Positions 46,223-57,172 are shown, counted from the first letter of the stretch. The stretch: DNA of 64,000 nucleotides from Melioribacteraceae bacterium (GCA_022181065.1 BQMY01000121.1:1-64000); one strand, 5' to 3'. The notes: generated by a model not told the origin, from the letters alone. Program-made: numbers and translations.

Positions 46223-48289
46223 TTATGACTGATGATCTTGAGTACAGAAAAATTCTATTGTTTTTTCGGCACAGGTTTTACAATAATTGAGTTTGTTCAT
46301 CATTGTATCAACAATACGATTATAAAGTTTTTCATTATCTTCATTAGTCCTGTTGGCCAAAGCACCTACCAATCCACCCGCTGAAGCTATATCAGAGTTT
46401 AATCTTGTATCTGTGACTGCCTTAACCAAATCAACGTTATCCATAAAGTCATAATTTTTTTCCGTCTGTAGTTTCTGCGCGTAAATTTTTCTAATCTGAC
46501 TCCTGAATGATTCCTTCTGCTCTGCCGTTTTCATTTCAAGTTCATTTTCAACGGCATTTACAAATCTTTCATCAATTTTGATGGGTTGAGTTTTACCTGT
46601 TTGAGGATCGCGATAAGTAATTATTTTATCAGCGCCAAGGTCTGACCGCCCCATCCCGATTATCATATTGACATACATCATAACATCTTTTTTAATAGCG
46701 GCAGGCTCATCCATAAACGCGTTGAACATTTCTGTACGAATACGTTTTCTGTAAAGACTCTTTGCAATTTTCAGGTCTTCGAAATATTTTGCGCGATCAT
46801 TATTATCCTGAACATAATCGAGTATAATATCTTCAGCCGCCTTGAATGCGTCCAGAGCGAAAATACATCGTCCCTCATTAGTTTCAGGGAATCCGCGCTG
46901 TGTGTTTATCATTCTTGCCAAATCACGCTGACCAAGTCCTTTCTGACCAAATCTTTTTGATATATCAGATTCGTGCTCAAGTTCTTCAACTATTTCCGCA
47001 AGAGCTTTCATACTCTTTTCACCGGCAACTTCCCCTGCGGCAAGTTTCATCATTTCAACAGGAGTTAATTTATCTTCTGACCTCGGGAGCCTGCTTAATG
47101 TAACTATTACTGAGAGCGCATAAATCAAATTCGGATCGATATGCAATTCTTCACCCGTAAATGAAGTTTTGATACCACCGCCAAGCGCGTAACGGGTAAG
47201 CTTTTCCTGAAGTTTATAGTTGGTATTATGAGAAACATAACAGAATTTACACCTGTCCAGGATAGGTTTCTCTTCACCATTTGCTCGATAATTTTGAACA
47301 TCCGCATTATTACTTGTAGCAATAATAAATGTATCAATGGGCCATTTGAACGCGTCGATTTCTATTACCCTGTTCTGAACTACACCGAGATAAATCTTCA
47401 TCAGGTCAGTTTTATTTTTGAATATCTCATCAGCAAAGTGAATACCTCCACCACCAACTCTTGCCAGAGCTCCCCTTCGCAGATCGAAACGATATGGATT
47501 ATTCGTATTGGTTATGTGTAATAATCTCTGGATACTCTCCTCACCAACCAAATCCACACCTGAAGATGTAAGTTTATCCTTGGCTGGATATTTTCCTGTT
47601 ATCGTTCCGAGAGTGGACGAAACAGGAACACGAATAACATCAATCTGTTCGAGTACTTTGGTTAAATCATCCTCATAAAACTCGCGCAAATCATTCAAAA
47701 TGAATTCAGAGTCAGCTCCTAAAGGTCTGTAATTTGAATAGAAGTGATCGATATCTTTTGCGGAGAAACCCATTTTAGTCAGGTTTTCCTGATTTTCTCC
47801 CTCTTTCTCAAATATATTCATAGCAAGAATAACCGGGTCTTCAAAAGTTTGAGATTCAATTGTGTTAATACCACCATATCCTTCCAAACCTTCCGGAATC
47901 TTATATCTGAATGTGTATTTACTATTTTCCGGAATCGAAACAAAATCACGGTACATTGCTGAAAGGTAGTCAACAAAGAAGGTCTTTCCGTTACCGGGTT
48001 CACCAACCAGGACAAAAGCCATTTCTTTACTTTCACCATCTTCGGCAGCATCTTTAATAAAAGCCACGAAATTATTGATAACCTCGTACAACCCTATAAT
48101 ATGCTTTTTCCCTGTGCGGAATCTTAAAAAGTCGTAGGTCGTACGACCATTCACAATTATTTTATTGATCCGGGATGAATCGGTGAACAACATACGGGCT
48201 AGCATTTGAAATACGTTTTCAAATCGATGTTCACCTTCCTTAAGTTCGGACATGTATTTTTGGAATGTTACCGGTTTTGATAAAGCCAT
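46223..48289 (-). CDS. prkA: PrkA-type serine protein kinase (AAA+)
   Basis: 688 aa; N-terminal AAA+ domain with Walker A GEPGNGKT (residues 96-103) and Walker B-like GGGIHFADEIF, sensor-like IATSNNADVQNY, and the C-terminal PrkA kinase region, ending in a Cys pair (NYCKTCAEK). Family members (YeaG in E. coli, PrkA in Bacillus) are nutrient-stress kinases/ATPases. The ATG has GAGGTG about six bases upstream. It is first in the operon prkA-yhbH-spoVR-prkA2, behind the promoter at 48337-48365. The protein is about 45 residues longer than YeaG. Confidence 0.94.
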   Translation of the reverse strand: MALSKPVTFQKYMSELKEGEHRFENVFQMLARMLFTDSSRINKIIVNGRTTYDFLRFRTGKKHIIGLYEVINNFVAFIKDAAEDGESKEMAFVLVGEPGNGKTFFVDYLSAMYRDFVSIPENSKYTFRYKIPEGLEGYGGINTIESQTFEDPVILAMNIFEKEGENQENLTKMGFSAKDIDHFYSNYRPLGADSEFILNDLREFYEDDLTKVLEQIDVIRVPVSSTLGTITGKYPAKDKLTSSGVDLVGEESIQRLLHITNTNNPYRFDLRRGALARVGGGGIHFADEIFKNKTDLMKIYLGVVQNRVIEIDAFKWPIDTFIIATSNNADVQNYRANGEEKPILDRCKFCYVSHNTNYKLQEKLTRYALGGGIKTSFTGEELHIDPNLIYALSVIVTLSRLPRSEDKLTPVEMMKLAAGEVAGEKSMKALAEIVEELEHESDISKRFGQKGLGQRDLARMINTQRGFPETNEGRCIFALDAFKAAEDIILDYVQDNNDRAKYFEDLKIAKSLYRKRIRTEMFNAFMDEPAAIKKDVMMYVNMIIGMGRSDLGADKIITYRDPQTGKTQPIKIDERFVNAVENELEMKTAEQKESFRSQIRKIYAQKLQTEKNYDFMDNVDLVKAVTDTRLNSDIASAGGLVGALANRTNEDNEKLYNRIVDTMMNKLNYCKTCAEKTIEFFCTQDHQS

Positions 48290-48336
48290 ATCAACACCTC
48301 AATCGGAATGTTCTGCAATTAGTCTTTTTTTGCAAG

Positions 48337-48365
48337 ATATTAGCAAATTACTTTTGCATAGTCAA
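48337..48365 (-). promoter_or_regulatory. Strong promoter of the prkA operon
   Basis: On the minus strand TTGACT (48360-48365), a 17-base spacer and TAATAT (48337-48342) closely match a sigma-70 consensus promoter, 47 bases before the prkA ATG. This suggests housekeeping-sigma control rather than a specialised stress sigma. Confidence 0.75.
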
Positions 48366-48424
48366 TGGGGAAAATTATTACCGATTTCTAATTATACTTC
48401 CAGACAATTAAGATGCGAAATTAT

Positions 48425-50917
48425 TCATTCTAATGTATTTTTATACGGCAAACCATTAACCCAATTATTATCTTTTTTGGGTGGTATTCCTTCAGTTTTG
48501 AAAAGGATATTATCCGGATCTGATTTTTCCTGCTCGCCAAAATAAAGGACTTCTGTCGGACAATTAACAACGCACGCCGAACATCTGACGCACTCAACAT
48601 CATTCATCGGTATTCCCTTATTTGCGTAGTTCATAACATCTATACCCATATGGCAGACCTTCGTACAGATATTGCACGATATACACTTTTTCTTCTCAGC
48701 GAATATTCTGTATTTTGTGAATCTGTTATAAATATGCATCAGAGCCGCAAGTGGACATCCGAATCGGCACCAAACTCTTCCGCTTAGAAAAAAGTAAACA
48801 CCAACCCCAAGTACTCCTGCAAAAATCACATCAATAGATATATAATATATTTTGTGGAATACATCGGTTACATAAGATATCTTTTCATTTATTATTGGTA
48901 TTTCGACATTGTACAGGATGCTTAAAAGTTTAACCGCTGTAATGATAAAAGCGAACAGTAATATCCATTGCCCGATATTCTCCCACTTTTTGGCTTTGTG
49001 TCCGTGAGGAGCTTTTGTTCTATACTCGTCCCCCAATGTTTCAGCCATTGCGCCACAAGAACAGATCCAGCCGCAATATGCTCCTTTCCCCCATTTATAG
49101 ACAATCAAGGGAATAAATACGAATGTTTGAACAAGACTAAACACCAGCCAGAAAGTTGTGATATTACTGTTATACAGATTTGAAAAATTGAGAGGCCATG
49201 CCAAAATGAAACCATATGAACGCCAGTAACTCTCCTTAGGAAAAACCTGAGTCATAATAAACCCGGCATCCGAGCCGAGCGCGCCAATATTACCAAGCCA
49301 CGGAAAGACAAATTCAGGAAGTATAAACAATGGCAGAGCTTGTATCAGTATTAATGCGGTAGTCTGATACTTTATATATTTCGTTGGTTTTACATAAATT
49401 CTTCTTAAACCAAAAATCAGAATAGTAAGTGAGTAGAGTCCTGTGTACCAAAACCCCTGGGATTTCCCAAGAAATTCGTACCCAAAATATCTGCCCCCGA
49501 AAAAGACTATTACAAAAAATAAACCAACAAAAATGAAATAAGAATATTTAAGTGTATTCCAGTCATATCTAATGTTTTTTACATTTTTTCTGACAAATTT
49601 ATAGAGTAAGTAAGCTCCAATAATTCCCGCTCCAACAAATGAGATATATGCGACAACAGCATTTATATATTTTGTGACACTCCATATTCTAATTTTATCA
49701 GAGAATAATGTTTCTAACAGGATGTAGGGCAAACTCAATAACTTCAGTAAAACTTCCGGTTGAAATAACTTTCCCGCAATATCTAAAATCGTGTCGGAAG
49801 TTGTCCCTGTTATTTCTTTATAAAAACTCGCGGAACTTTTACCAAAATAGATTACACCACTTATCAGTATCAAAAGGAGAAATTGCAACTTTATGATTAA
49901 GTCAAAATCTCCATCCATTTTTATATCTGATTTCCTGAAAAAACTGACAGGCAATTCTCTCCCAATCATTGAAAACACAATGTCATTCTCATTTTCTTCA
50001 CTACCCGCTTCAGTATTCAGAATAACCTTATCTGTTTTTATCTCCTGTATATTTGTATTAAGGTGTAACTGAATTTTACCTTCTTTAACCAATGAGTTAA
50101 ATTTTTCCAGGTTACCTTCCTTCGGACGCGCAAAGGAATTACCCCTGTAAATTAGAGTTACTGATTTAGCAAAATTTGATGCCGCGATTGCTGTTTCCAG
50201 AGCGGAATCGCCTCCTCCAACGACCAGCACATTCTTCCCGGAAGTATCAGCCGGATCAAACATTCTGTTATATACCTTATCCATGTCCTCACCCGGCACA
50301 TTCAGTCGTCTTGAATCTCCCGATTTCCCGATAGCTATCAATACCCTTTGAGCCTGGAAATTTTGATTCGCGCACTCTAATTCAAATAGTCCGGCTTTTT
50401 CGGTTATTTTCGAAATTTTACATTCTTCCTTGATATTCAGTTGATGGTAAGATTTAATTTTGTAAAGCTGTTCAAGCAAGGACTCCTTTGTGCCATCATC
50501 AATTTTTAATTCGGAATGTTGTTTATAATTTTTTGGTTCGGCAAATATGGGTTTACCTTTGGGGAAATTCTGAATTGTGTTGAAAACTTTACTACTTTCA
50601 ATAATTATATAAGAAATACCCGCTTTTTCAGCTTCAATTCCGGCAGCTATTCCGGCAGGACCTGCGCCTAAAATGGCTATCTGGTAAACATTCGGGTTCA
50701 AATCTTTCATTGGTAAATCGTTGTTTATTATATGTTCAATGGTTGATTTACCATTTTCTGCTGCAAACTTTAACAATGGAATACCGGTTAAATCACCGGC
50801 AATATAAATTCCTTTTTTAGAAGTTTGACCATGTTCATCTATTTCGGGGTATTTTTCAACATCACCGGTTGGATTATCTTTTTGTAGCCACGAAAAATAA
50901 GAATCGAATATACCCAT
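48425..50917 (-). CDS. Fused flavin/NAD(P) oxidoreductase and NapH/NosR-like membrane ferredoxin
   Basis: An 830-aa fusion. A short N-terminal piece repeats a thioredoxin-reductase-like end (GIYIAGDLTGIPLLKFAA, residues 36-52), then a pyridine nucleotide-disulphide oxidoreductase domain follows with FAD motif GAGPAG (84-89) and NAD(P) motif GGGDSA (234-239), but no redox-active CxxC. From residue 341 on are six or more transmembrane segments, then cysteine motifs CGWICSCGAMAE and CRFGCPLAAL typical of NapH/NosR/CcoG-type proteins, and two 4Fe-4S sets: CISCNICTKVC (from about residue 745) and CVRCSACVVNCP (from about 776). It would carry electrons from NAD(P)H through FAD and Fe-S clusters at the membrane to an unknown acceptor. 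It stands alone, 59 bases from its neighbours' promoter. Confidence 0.85.
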   Translation of the reverse strand: MGIFDSYFSWLQKDNPTGDVEKYPEIDEHGQTSKKGIYIAGDLTGIPLLKFAAENGKSTIEHIINNDLPMKDLNPNVYQIAILGAGPAGIAAGIEAEKAGISYIIIESSKVFNTIQNFPKGKPIFAEPKNYKQHSELKIDDGTKESLLEQLYKIKSYHQLNIKEECKISKITEKAGLFELECANQNFQAQRVLIAIGKSGDSRRLNVPGEDMDKVYNRMFDPADTSGKNVLVVGGGDSALETAIAASNFAKSVTLIYRGNSFARPKEGNLEKFNSLVKEGKIQLHLNTNIQEIKTDKVILNTEAGSEENENDIVFSMIGRELPVSFFRKSDIKMDGDFDLIIKLQFLLLILISGVIYFGKSSASFYKEITGTTSDTILDIAGKLFQPEVLLKLLSLPYILLETLFSDKIRIWSVTKYINAVVAYISFVGAGIIGAYLLYKFVRKNVKNIRYDWNTLKYSYFIFVGLFFVIVFFGGRYFGYEFLGKSQGFWYTGLYSLTILIFGLRRIYVKPTKYIKYQTTALILIQALPLFILPEFVFPWLGNIGALGSDAGFIMTQVFPKESYWRSYGFILAWPLNFSNLYNSNITTFWLVFSLVQTFVFIPLIVYKWGKGAYCGWICSCGAMAETLGDEYRTKAPHGHKAKKWENIGQWILLFAFIITAVKLLSILYNVEIPIINEKISYVTDVFHKIYYISIDVIFAGVLGVGVYFFLSGRVWCRFGCPLAALMHIYNRFTKYRIFAEKKKCISCNICTKVCHMGIDVMNYANKGIPMNDVECVRCSACVVNCPTEVLYFGEQEKSDPDNILFKTEGIPPKKDNNWVNGLPYKNTLE

Positions 50918-51020
50918 TTAGAATCCATTAGTTGTGAATTTCAATATTACAGGAAATATCATGTTATTATTTATGAATGGCAATGTTAAACAGGAGGTAT
51001 GTAAAATTTAAGGCAGGAAA

Positions 51021-51042
51021 AGGGGGAATTTACACTCCCCCT
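51021..51042 (-). terminator. Terminator after the M3 peptidase gene
   Basis: A 7-base-pair GC-rich stem (51036-51042 with 51021-51027, 8-base loop), followed on the minus strand by a short T run (TTTT), 8 bases past the stop of the peptidase gene. Confidence 0.6.
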
Positions 51043-51049
51043 CTAAAAA

Positions 51050-53173
51050 TTATTTTAATCCACGTTTTATAAGAAGTGGTTCTACTTCAGGTTCTTCTCC
51101 TCTGAATGCTACGTATAGATCCATAGGATCATCAGCACCACCCTTTTCTAAAATATTCTCTTTGAACTTTTTGGCCAGATCCTCATTGAATATACCTTGC
51201 TCAGTGAAAGCCGCAAATGCGTCAGCGTCGAGAATTTCTGACCAGATATAACTGTAATATCCCGCAGAATAACCTCCGGCAAAAATGTGGTTGAAGTAAG
51301 TACTTCTGTATCTAGGTACAATTTCTTCTACTAGTCCACGCTTATTCATTGAATTATTTTCAAAATCACGAACATCAATGTTATCAAAGCTGTTTAATGT
51401 ATGCCAGTCCATATCCAGATAGGATGCCGCAAGGTACTCAACCATGGCAAAGCCCTGATTAAACTTACCTGATTTTTTAATTTTTTCGATAAGTTCATCC
51501 GGCATAGGTTCACCGGTTTCGTAATGTTTTGCGTATAATTTCAGCACTTCCGGTTCCATCGCCCAGTTTTCCATCACCTGCGAAGGAAATTCAACAAAAT
51601 CTCTTGGTACAGATGTTCCTGTGATTTTGGGATATTTACCTTTCGACAACAACCCGTGTAAAGCGTGACCAAATTCATGGAATAAAGTTAAAGTTTCATC
51701 CAGACTTAATAGTGATGGTTTATCACCAACCGGTTTCGAGAAATTACCCACATTTATAATAACAGGTGTAACAAAATCACCATTGATATTACTCTGCTTT
51801 CTGATCGCGTCCATCCATGCGCCGCCTCTTTTTGAAGCACGAGGGAAGTAATCGGTGTATAGAATGCCTACGTGCGAGTTATCTTCCTTGTTCAAAACTT
51901 CGTAAACAATAACATCTTCATGATATTTCTGTATATCATTTCTCTCTTTAAGCTCAATTCCGAACAATTTACCCGAAACTTCAAAAACTCCTTTTTTTAC
52001 GTTTTCTAACTCAAAATAAGGGCGTAAATCTTCTTCATCAAGATCGTATTTTGCTTTTTTCACTCTTTCAGCATAAAACCACCAGTCCCATGGCTCAAGT
52101 TTGAAATTTCCACCTTCTTTATCTATTATTTCCTGCATCGATTTTGCTTCCTGTTCGGCAACCTGCAATGCGGGAGCCCAGAGTTCATCCAGTCTCTGGT
52201 AAACGTTTGCAGGATTTTTGGCCATATTGGATTCAAGTACATAGTGAGCGTGTGTTTCATATCCAAGTAACTGTGCTTTCTCATACCTCAGGGTCACAAG
52301 TTCTTTGATGATTGCGCGAGTATCATTTTCGTTACCCTGATCACCTTTATTGATATATCCCTTGAACATTTTTTCTCTTAATTCTCTGTTCTCGGCGTAT
52401 TGCAGGAAAGGGATCAAACTTGGTTTATGCAAGGTAAAGAGGTATTCACCTTCTCGCCCTTCGGCGGTAGCGGCTTCTTTAGCCCCGGCTATTGCTGCAT
52501 CAGGTAATCCGGCGAGATCAGCTTCGTCCTTTATGAACAATTTGAAACTATTAGTTTCGTTAAGGATTTTATCACCAAAATCCAGGGTAAGCGAAGATAG
52601 TTTTTGATTTATCTCCTTAATACGCTCTTTATCTTTACCTTTTAAAGCCGCGCCATTTTTGGCATAATCATCATAATATTTCTTGAGAACCGCTTTCTGC
52701 TCATCAGTTAAACCTGAATTTTCTTTATTATCGTAAACAATTTTAATCCTGCTAAACAGCTTTTCATTCAGTTTTATATTATCGCTGTGTTGAGCGAGAA
52801 CCGGAGTTATCTCTTTTGCAATCTTGTTAAAAGTTTCATTTGTGTGGGCTGATTTCAGGTTACTGAATACATTATTGACCCTGGAAAGTAGTTCTCCGCT
52901 TTTTTCAAGCGCAACGATTGTATTTTCAAAAGAAGGAGCTTCTGTTGAATTAATGATCTCATCAATCTCTTTATTGTGTACTTCCAGAGCTTTGTAATAA
53001 GCAGGTAAATAATGCTCATTTTTTATTTTTTCAAATGGTGGTGTGCCGTATGGTGTGTCATATTCGGTAAAAAATGGATTATCGTTCATATTAGATTCCG
53101 TTTTATCCATGCAAGACATAACAAGAAATGAAGTTAATAGCAGCAATGTGAGTGAAGTTAATTTTATTCGCAT
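51050..53173 (-). CDS. M3-family oligopeptidase (Dcp-like), lipoprotein
   Basis: 707 aa zinc metallopeptidase of the M3 (thimet) family. The active site is complete: LFHEFGHALHGLLSK (HExxH) with downstream Glu in the helix FVEFPSQVMENWA. The overall layout and the conserved tail with YRSTYFNHIFAGGYSAGYYSYIWSE match dipeptidyl carboxypeptidase/oligopeptidase A. The N-terminus has a lipoprotein signal (LLLLTSFLVMSC), so it is anchored to the envelope, whereas E. coli Dcp and OpdA are cytoplasmic. It degrades short peptides, probably for nutrition or turnover in the periplasm. Monocistronic, with a terminator after it. Confidence 0.94.
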   Translation of the reverse strand: MRIKLTSLTLLLLTSFLVMSCMDKTESNMNDNPFFTEYDTPYGTPPFEKIKNEHYLPAYYKALEVHNKEIDEIINSTEAPSFENTIVALEKSGELLSRVNNVFSNLKSAHTNETFNKIAKEITPVLAQHSDNIKLNEKLFSRIKIVYDNKENSGLTDEQKAVLKKYYDDYAKNGAALKGKDKERIKEINQKLSSLTLDFGDKILNETNSFKLFIKDEADLAGLPDAAIAGAKEAATAEGREGEYLFTLHKPSLIPFLQYAENRELREKMFKGYINKGDQGNENDTRAIIKELVTLRYEKAQLLGYETHAHYVLESNMAKNPANVYQRLDELWAPALQVAEQEAKSMQEIIDKEGGNFKLEPWDWWFYAERVKKAKYDLDEEDLRPYFELENVKKGVFEVSGKLFGIELKERNDIQKYHEDVIVYEVLNKEDNSHVGILYTDYFPRASKRGGAWMDAIRKQSNINGDFVTPVIINVGNFSKPVGDKPSLLSLDETLTLFHEFGHALHGLLSKGKYPKITGTSVPRDFVEFPSQVMENWAMEPEVLKLYAKHYETGEPMPDELIEKIKKSGKFNQGFAMVEYLAASYLDMDWHTLNSFDNIDVRDFENNSMNKRGLVEEIVPRYRSTYFNHIFAGGYSAGYYSYIWSEILDADAFAAFTEQGIFNEDLAKKFKENILEKGGADDPMDLYVAFRGEEPEVEPLLIKRGLK

Positions 53174-53276
53174 ATCATATCCAATTAGTTTTTGAGGAAT
53201 GGCAAATATAAAAAGAATTCCCGCAAGATATGATGTAAAAATTTAGCCGAAAACAAATTAATTCCGAAAAGTATCT

Positions 53277-54437
53277 CTAATTGAAATTATCCTGGCTCTT
53301 ATTAGATCTCTTGGGATTTTCGATGATATAATTTTTTATTATTTCTTCCGGGTCGGGTAGATCGTCTCTCGAAACCAGTTCAGTTATCTGCAACACCGAT
53401 TTTATGTTCACTTCATCATCGTCCTTAAAAAGTTCATGATGATGATAATGAACCGATTCAACGATTAAATCAGGGAGCCCCCATAACCCCAGCAAATAAG
53501 CTCCCACATCTCCGTGTGAAGTATTAAAATAGGAGAGTTCAGCTTCATAAAAAGAGCATTGTAAAGTTTTTGATCTTTCCGTTACCTCTTCATAGTAGTT
53601 ATTGTATGAAAGCAATACCAGCTTACCAATATCATGTAAAATTCCTGCGGCGTATGCATTGTCTATTTCATCCTGGGTAAAATGAAGTTCTTTTGCTATG
53701 TCACGCGCTATGCTTGCTGCTGTCAGGGAGTGATGCCAAATTTCATTTTGTACTTTTAATAATTGTGGCGCAATTTTTATTGTTGCTGTAACACTCAAAT
53801 AGAGCACCAGAGTTTTGATGATCTTAAGACCGAGGAACGATATTGCCTGGGTTAAATCTGATATATTTTTGGAAAACCCAAAGAAAGCTGAATTTACCAA
53901 TTGCAGAATTTTTGCTACCAGTGCAGGATCATGAGCTATTAAATTTTTCACTTCTGCAATAGACACATCAGGCTGTTCTAGCATTTTTTCAAGTTTGTAA
54001 TAAAACTCGGGCAGAACCGGTATTTCATTTATTCCGGCGATAAGCTTGCGAAGATTTTCGTTTTGGATATACTCCTTTAACGATAGTGTTTTGTATATTT
54101 TATCTTTTAGCTGGAATGATTCGATGGGCTTCAGGAAAAGTTGATGCGCTTTCTGAATAGCCTGTAGTGCTGTCGCTTCAAGGGAATATCCGGTTAGGAT
54201 AACTCTAATAACTCCGGGATAGTTTTCTTTCGTATAATCAAGGAGGGGTTGACCCGAATCAACGTACATATCCAGGTCACAAACAACCATATCCACATCA
54301 CTTTCGGATAAAGCCGCTGCCGCCTCTTCAGCGTCATTGAAAAAAAAAGTTTTAAGGTTACCGTTTTCTGTTTCGAGAATTCTTTTCAGTATTTTTAATA
54401 TTTTCTCTTCCCGATCCGCAAAAATAATTTTATACAT
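53277..54437 (-). CDS. Response regulator with HDOD domain
   Basis: 386 aa: N-terminal receiver domain (residues 1-120) with the phosphoacceptor Asp in MVVCDLDMY, conserved Thr in VILTGYSLEA and Lys in LFLKPIE, followed by an HDOD domain (about 135-330) with IPVLPEFYYKLEKML, AHDPALVAKILQLVNSAFFG and AGILHDIGKLVLLS. Receiver-HDOD proteins are signalling outputs without known enzymatic activity, although this one keeps the HD residues (LHDIGK). No histidine kinase is encoded nearby. A GAGGG site precedes the ATG. Confidence 0.9.
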   Translation of the reverse strand: MYKIIFADREEKILKILKRILETENGNLKTFFFNDAEEAAAALSESDVDMVVCDLDMYVDSGQPLLDYTKENYPGVIRVILTGYSLEATALQAIQKAHQLFLKPIESFQLKDKIYKTLSLKEYIQNENLRKLIAGINEIPVLPEFYYKLEKMLEQPDVSIAEVKNLIAHDPALVAKILQLVNSAFFGFSKNISDLTQAISFLGLKIIKTLVLYLSVTATIKIAPQLLKVQNEIWHHSLTAASIARDIAKELHFTQDEIDNAYAAGILHDIGKLVLLSYNNYYEEVTERSKTLQCSFYEAELSYFNTSHGDVGAYLLGLWGLPDLIVESVHYHHHELFKDDDEVNIKSVLQITELVSRDDLPDPEEIIKNYIIENPKRSNKSQDNFN

Positions 54438-54595
54438 TTATCCCTCAGGAATACAACAATATAGGTTCTGAGAATTAACTATTCCCCAAATCATAATCGT
54501 AAGATTATATCAATAGTTAAATAGGAACAAGAAATATCGTATTCTCTGAGGGATAAATCAATTTATTTTCCCGAGATATTAAAAGAATACTCTAT

Positions 54596-55954
<1,359 letters not shown>

Positions 55955-55966
55955 TTAAAATTTTCT

Positions 55967-56064
55967 TTCATCTTCCCCGAATAATACGGGCAGGAGTTGG
56001 CACCTAACTTAAGTAGGTTGCCAAGGTGTCACAGGGCCTGTTCCCTCGACCTTTCTTGATAAAT
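55967..56064 (-). promoter_or_regulatory. SAM-I riboswitch (S box) controlling metY
   Basis: The minus-strand RNA has the conserved SAM-I core: TTTATCAAGAAAGGTCGAGG at the 5' end, then GGGAACAGGCCC, the signature GACACCTTGGCAACC, and TAGGTGCCAACTCCTGC. A closing helix can form between TTTATC (about 56059-56064) and GATGAA (55967-55972). High SAM should stabilise the aptamer and allow the downstream terminator, switching metY off. The tandem placement with metY supports the call. Confidence 0.95.
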
Positions 56065-56094
56065 CTTATATCCAAAGAACAATAATTGACAACG

Positions 56095-56123
56095 AATCTA
56101 ATTTAATATTTTATCTTTGTCAA
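56095..56123 (-). promoter_or_regulatory. Promoter of the metY riboswitch transcript
   Basis: TTGACA (56118-56123), 17-base spacer, TAGATT (56095-56100) on the minus strand, about 30 bases upstream of the aptamer. It starts just 3 bases past the asd stop codon, so metY has a promoter embedded immediately at the end of the his-thr-asd operon. Confidence 0.75.
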
Positions 56124-56126
56124 GGA

Positions 56127-57170
56127 TTATTTTATTATTCCATTTTTTTCAAGTAATTCGGCAATAAGTATTGTACCTCCGGCGGCGCCTCTGACTGTGT
56201 TGTGTGATAATACAACAAATTTGTAATCGAAAAACTTGCACTCACGTAATCTGCCGGTGCTTACTGTCATACCATTGCCCAGATTACGATGAATTCTTGG
56301 CTGTGGATAGTTATCCTCATGGAAATATCTGATCGGATTTTTTGGTGCAGAATAACACCCTTCTTTGTATGGAATAGATTCGAAATCATGCCAGGCTTCG
56401 ATGATCTGTACTTTCTCTACTTTTTTATCAAATGTTACCTGAATAGTTTCCAGATGACCATCAATTACATTTACCCTGTTGCACTGTGCTGATATTTTAA
56501 TATTCTCGTGTTCGATTATACCATTTTCTGATAATTTGCCGAATATTTTATTTGGCTCGGTCTCAATTTTATCCTCCTCACCGGAAATATATGGCACAAC
56601 GTTATCGAAAATGTCCATCGATGATAACCCGGGATAACCGGCGCCACTCATTGCCTGCATGGTTACAATGTTAAGCTTTTTGATCCCAAACTTGTCATGC
56701 AAAGGTTTAAGCGCGAGAACAGCCCCAATAGTTGAGCAATTAGGATTCGTAACAATAAATCCTTCACCATATTTCTGATATTTTATCATTTCAAGATGTT
56801 CAGGATTTACTTCCGGGATTATCAAAGGCACATCCGGGTCAGTCCTGTGATTCCTCGCGTTTGAGATAACCGCATGACCGTTTTTAGCATAGTATGTTTC
56901 CAACTCACCCGCTACACCTGAATCGAGCGCGGAGAAAAGCACTCGTGATTCCAGTTTTTCTCCGGCTTTTTTTATGATTTTTTTTCCAATATTTTCATTT
57001 AACTCGGCATCAAGAATCCACTTCATAGCGTTTTTATAAACTTTGCCCGCTGATCTTTCCGAAGCAGCCAATTCATGGATTTCAAATACAGGATGATCAG
57101 AAAGCAGACTAATAAATTTTTGTCCGACCGACCCGGTAGCACCCAGTATTCCAACTTTAATTTTTTCCAT
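56127..57170 (-). CDS. asd: Aspartate-semialdehyde dehydrogenase
   Basis: 347 aa; reduces aspartyl phosphate to the semialdehyde for threonine, methionine and lysine synthesis. The NADP loop is GILGATGSVGQKF, the catalytic Cys is in NPNCSTIGAV and the His in the RVNVIDGH segment. The ATG at 57170 has AGGA five bases upstream; the in-frame ATG at 57176 would overlap that site. It begins 2 bases after the thrA stop. Last gene of the eight-gene run. Confidence 0.95.
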   Translation of the reverse strand: MEKIKVGILGATGSVGQKFISLLSDHPVFEIHELAASERSAGKVYKNAMKWILDAELNENIGKKIIKKAGEKLESRVLFSALDSGVAGELETYYAKNGHAVISNARNHRTDPDVPLIIPEVNPEHLEMIKYQKYGEGFIVTNPNCSTIGAVLALKPLHDKFGIKKLNIVTMQAMSGAGYPGLSSMDIFDNVVPYISGEEDKIETEPNKIFGKLSENGIIEHENIKISAQCNRVNVIDGHLETIQVTFDKKVEKVQIIEAWHDFESIPYKEGCYSAPKNPIRYFHEDNYPQPRIHRNLGNGMTVSTGRLRECKFFDYKFVVLSHNTVRGAAGGTILIAELLEKNGIIK

Positions 57171-57172
57171 AA

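Noticed and set aside
53277-54437. Receiver-HDOD gene considered as a c-di-GMP phosphodiesterase (HD-GYP)
   Set aside because: The C-terminal domain has HDOD hallmarks and no GYP motif.
54480-54595. Possible terminator for metY
   Set aside because: Only weak, long-loop inverted repeats are present; not convincing.
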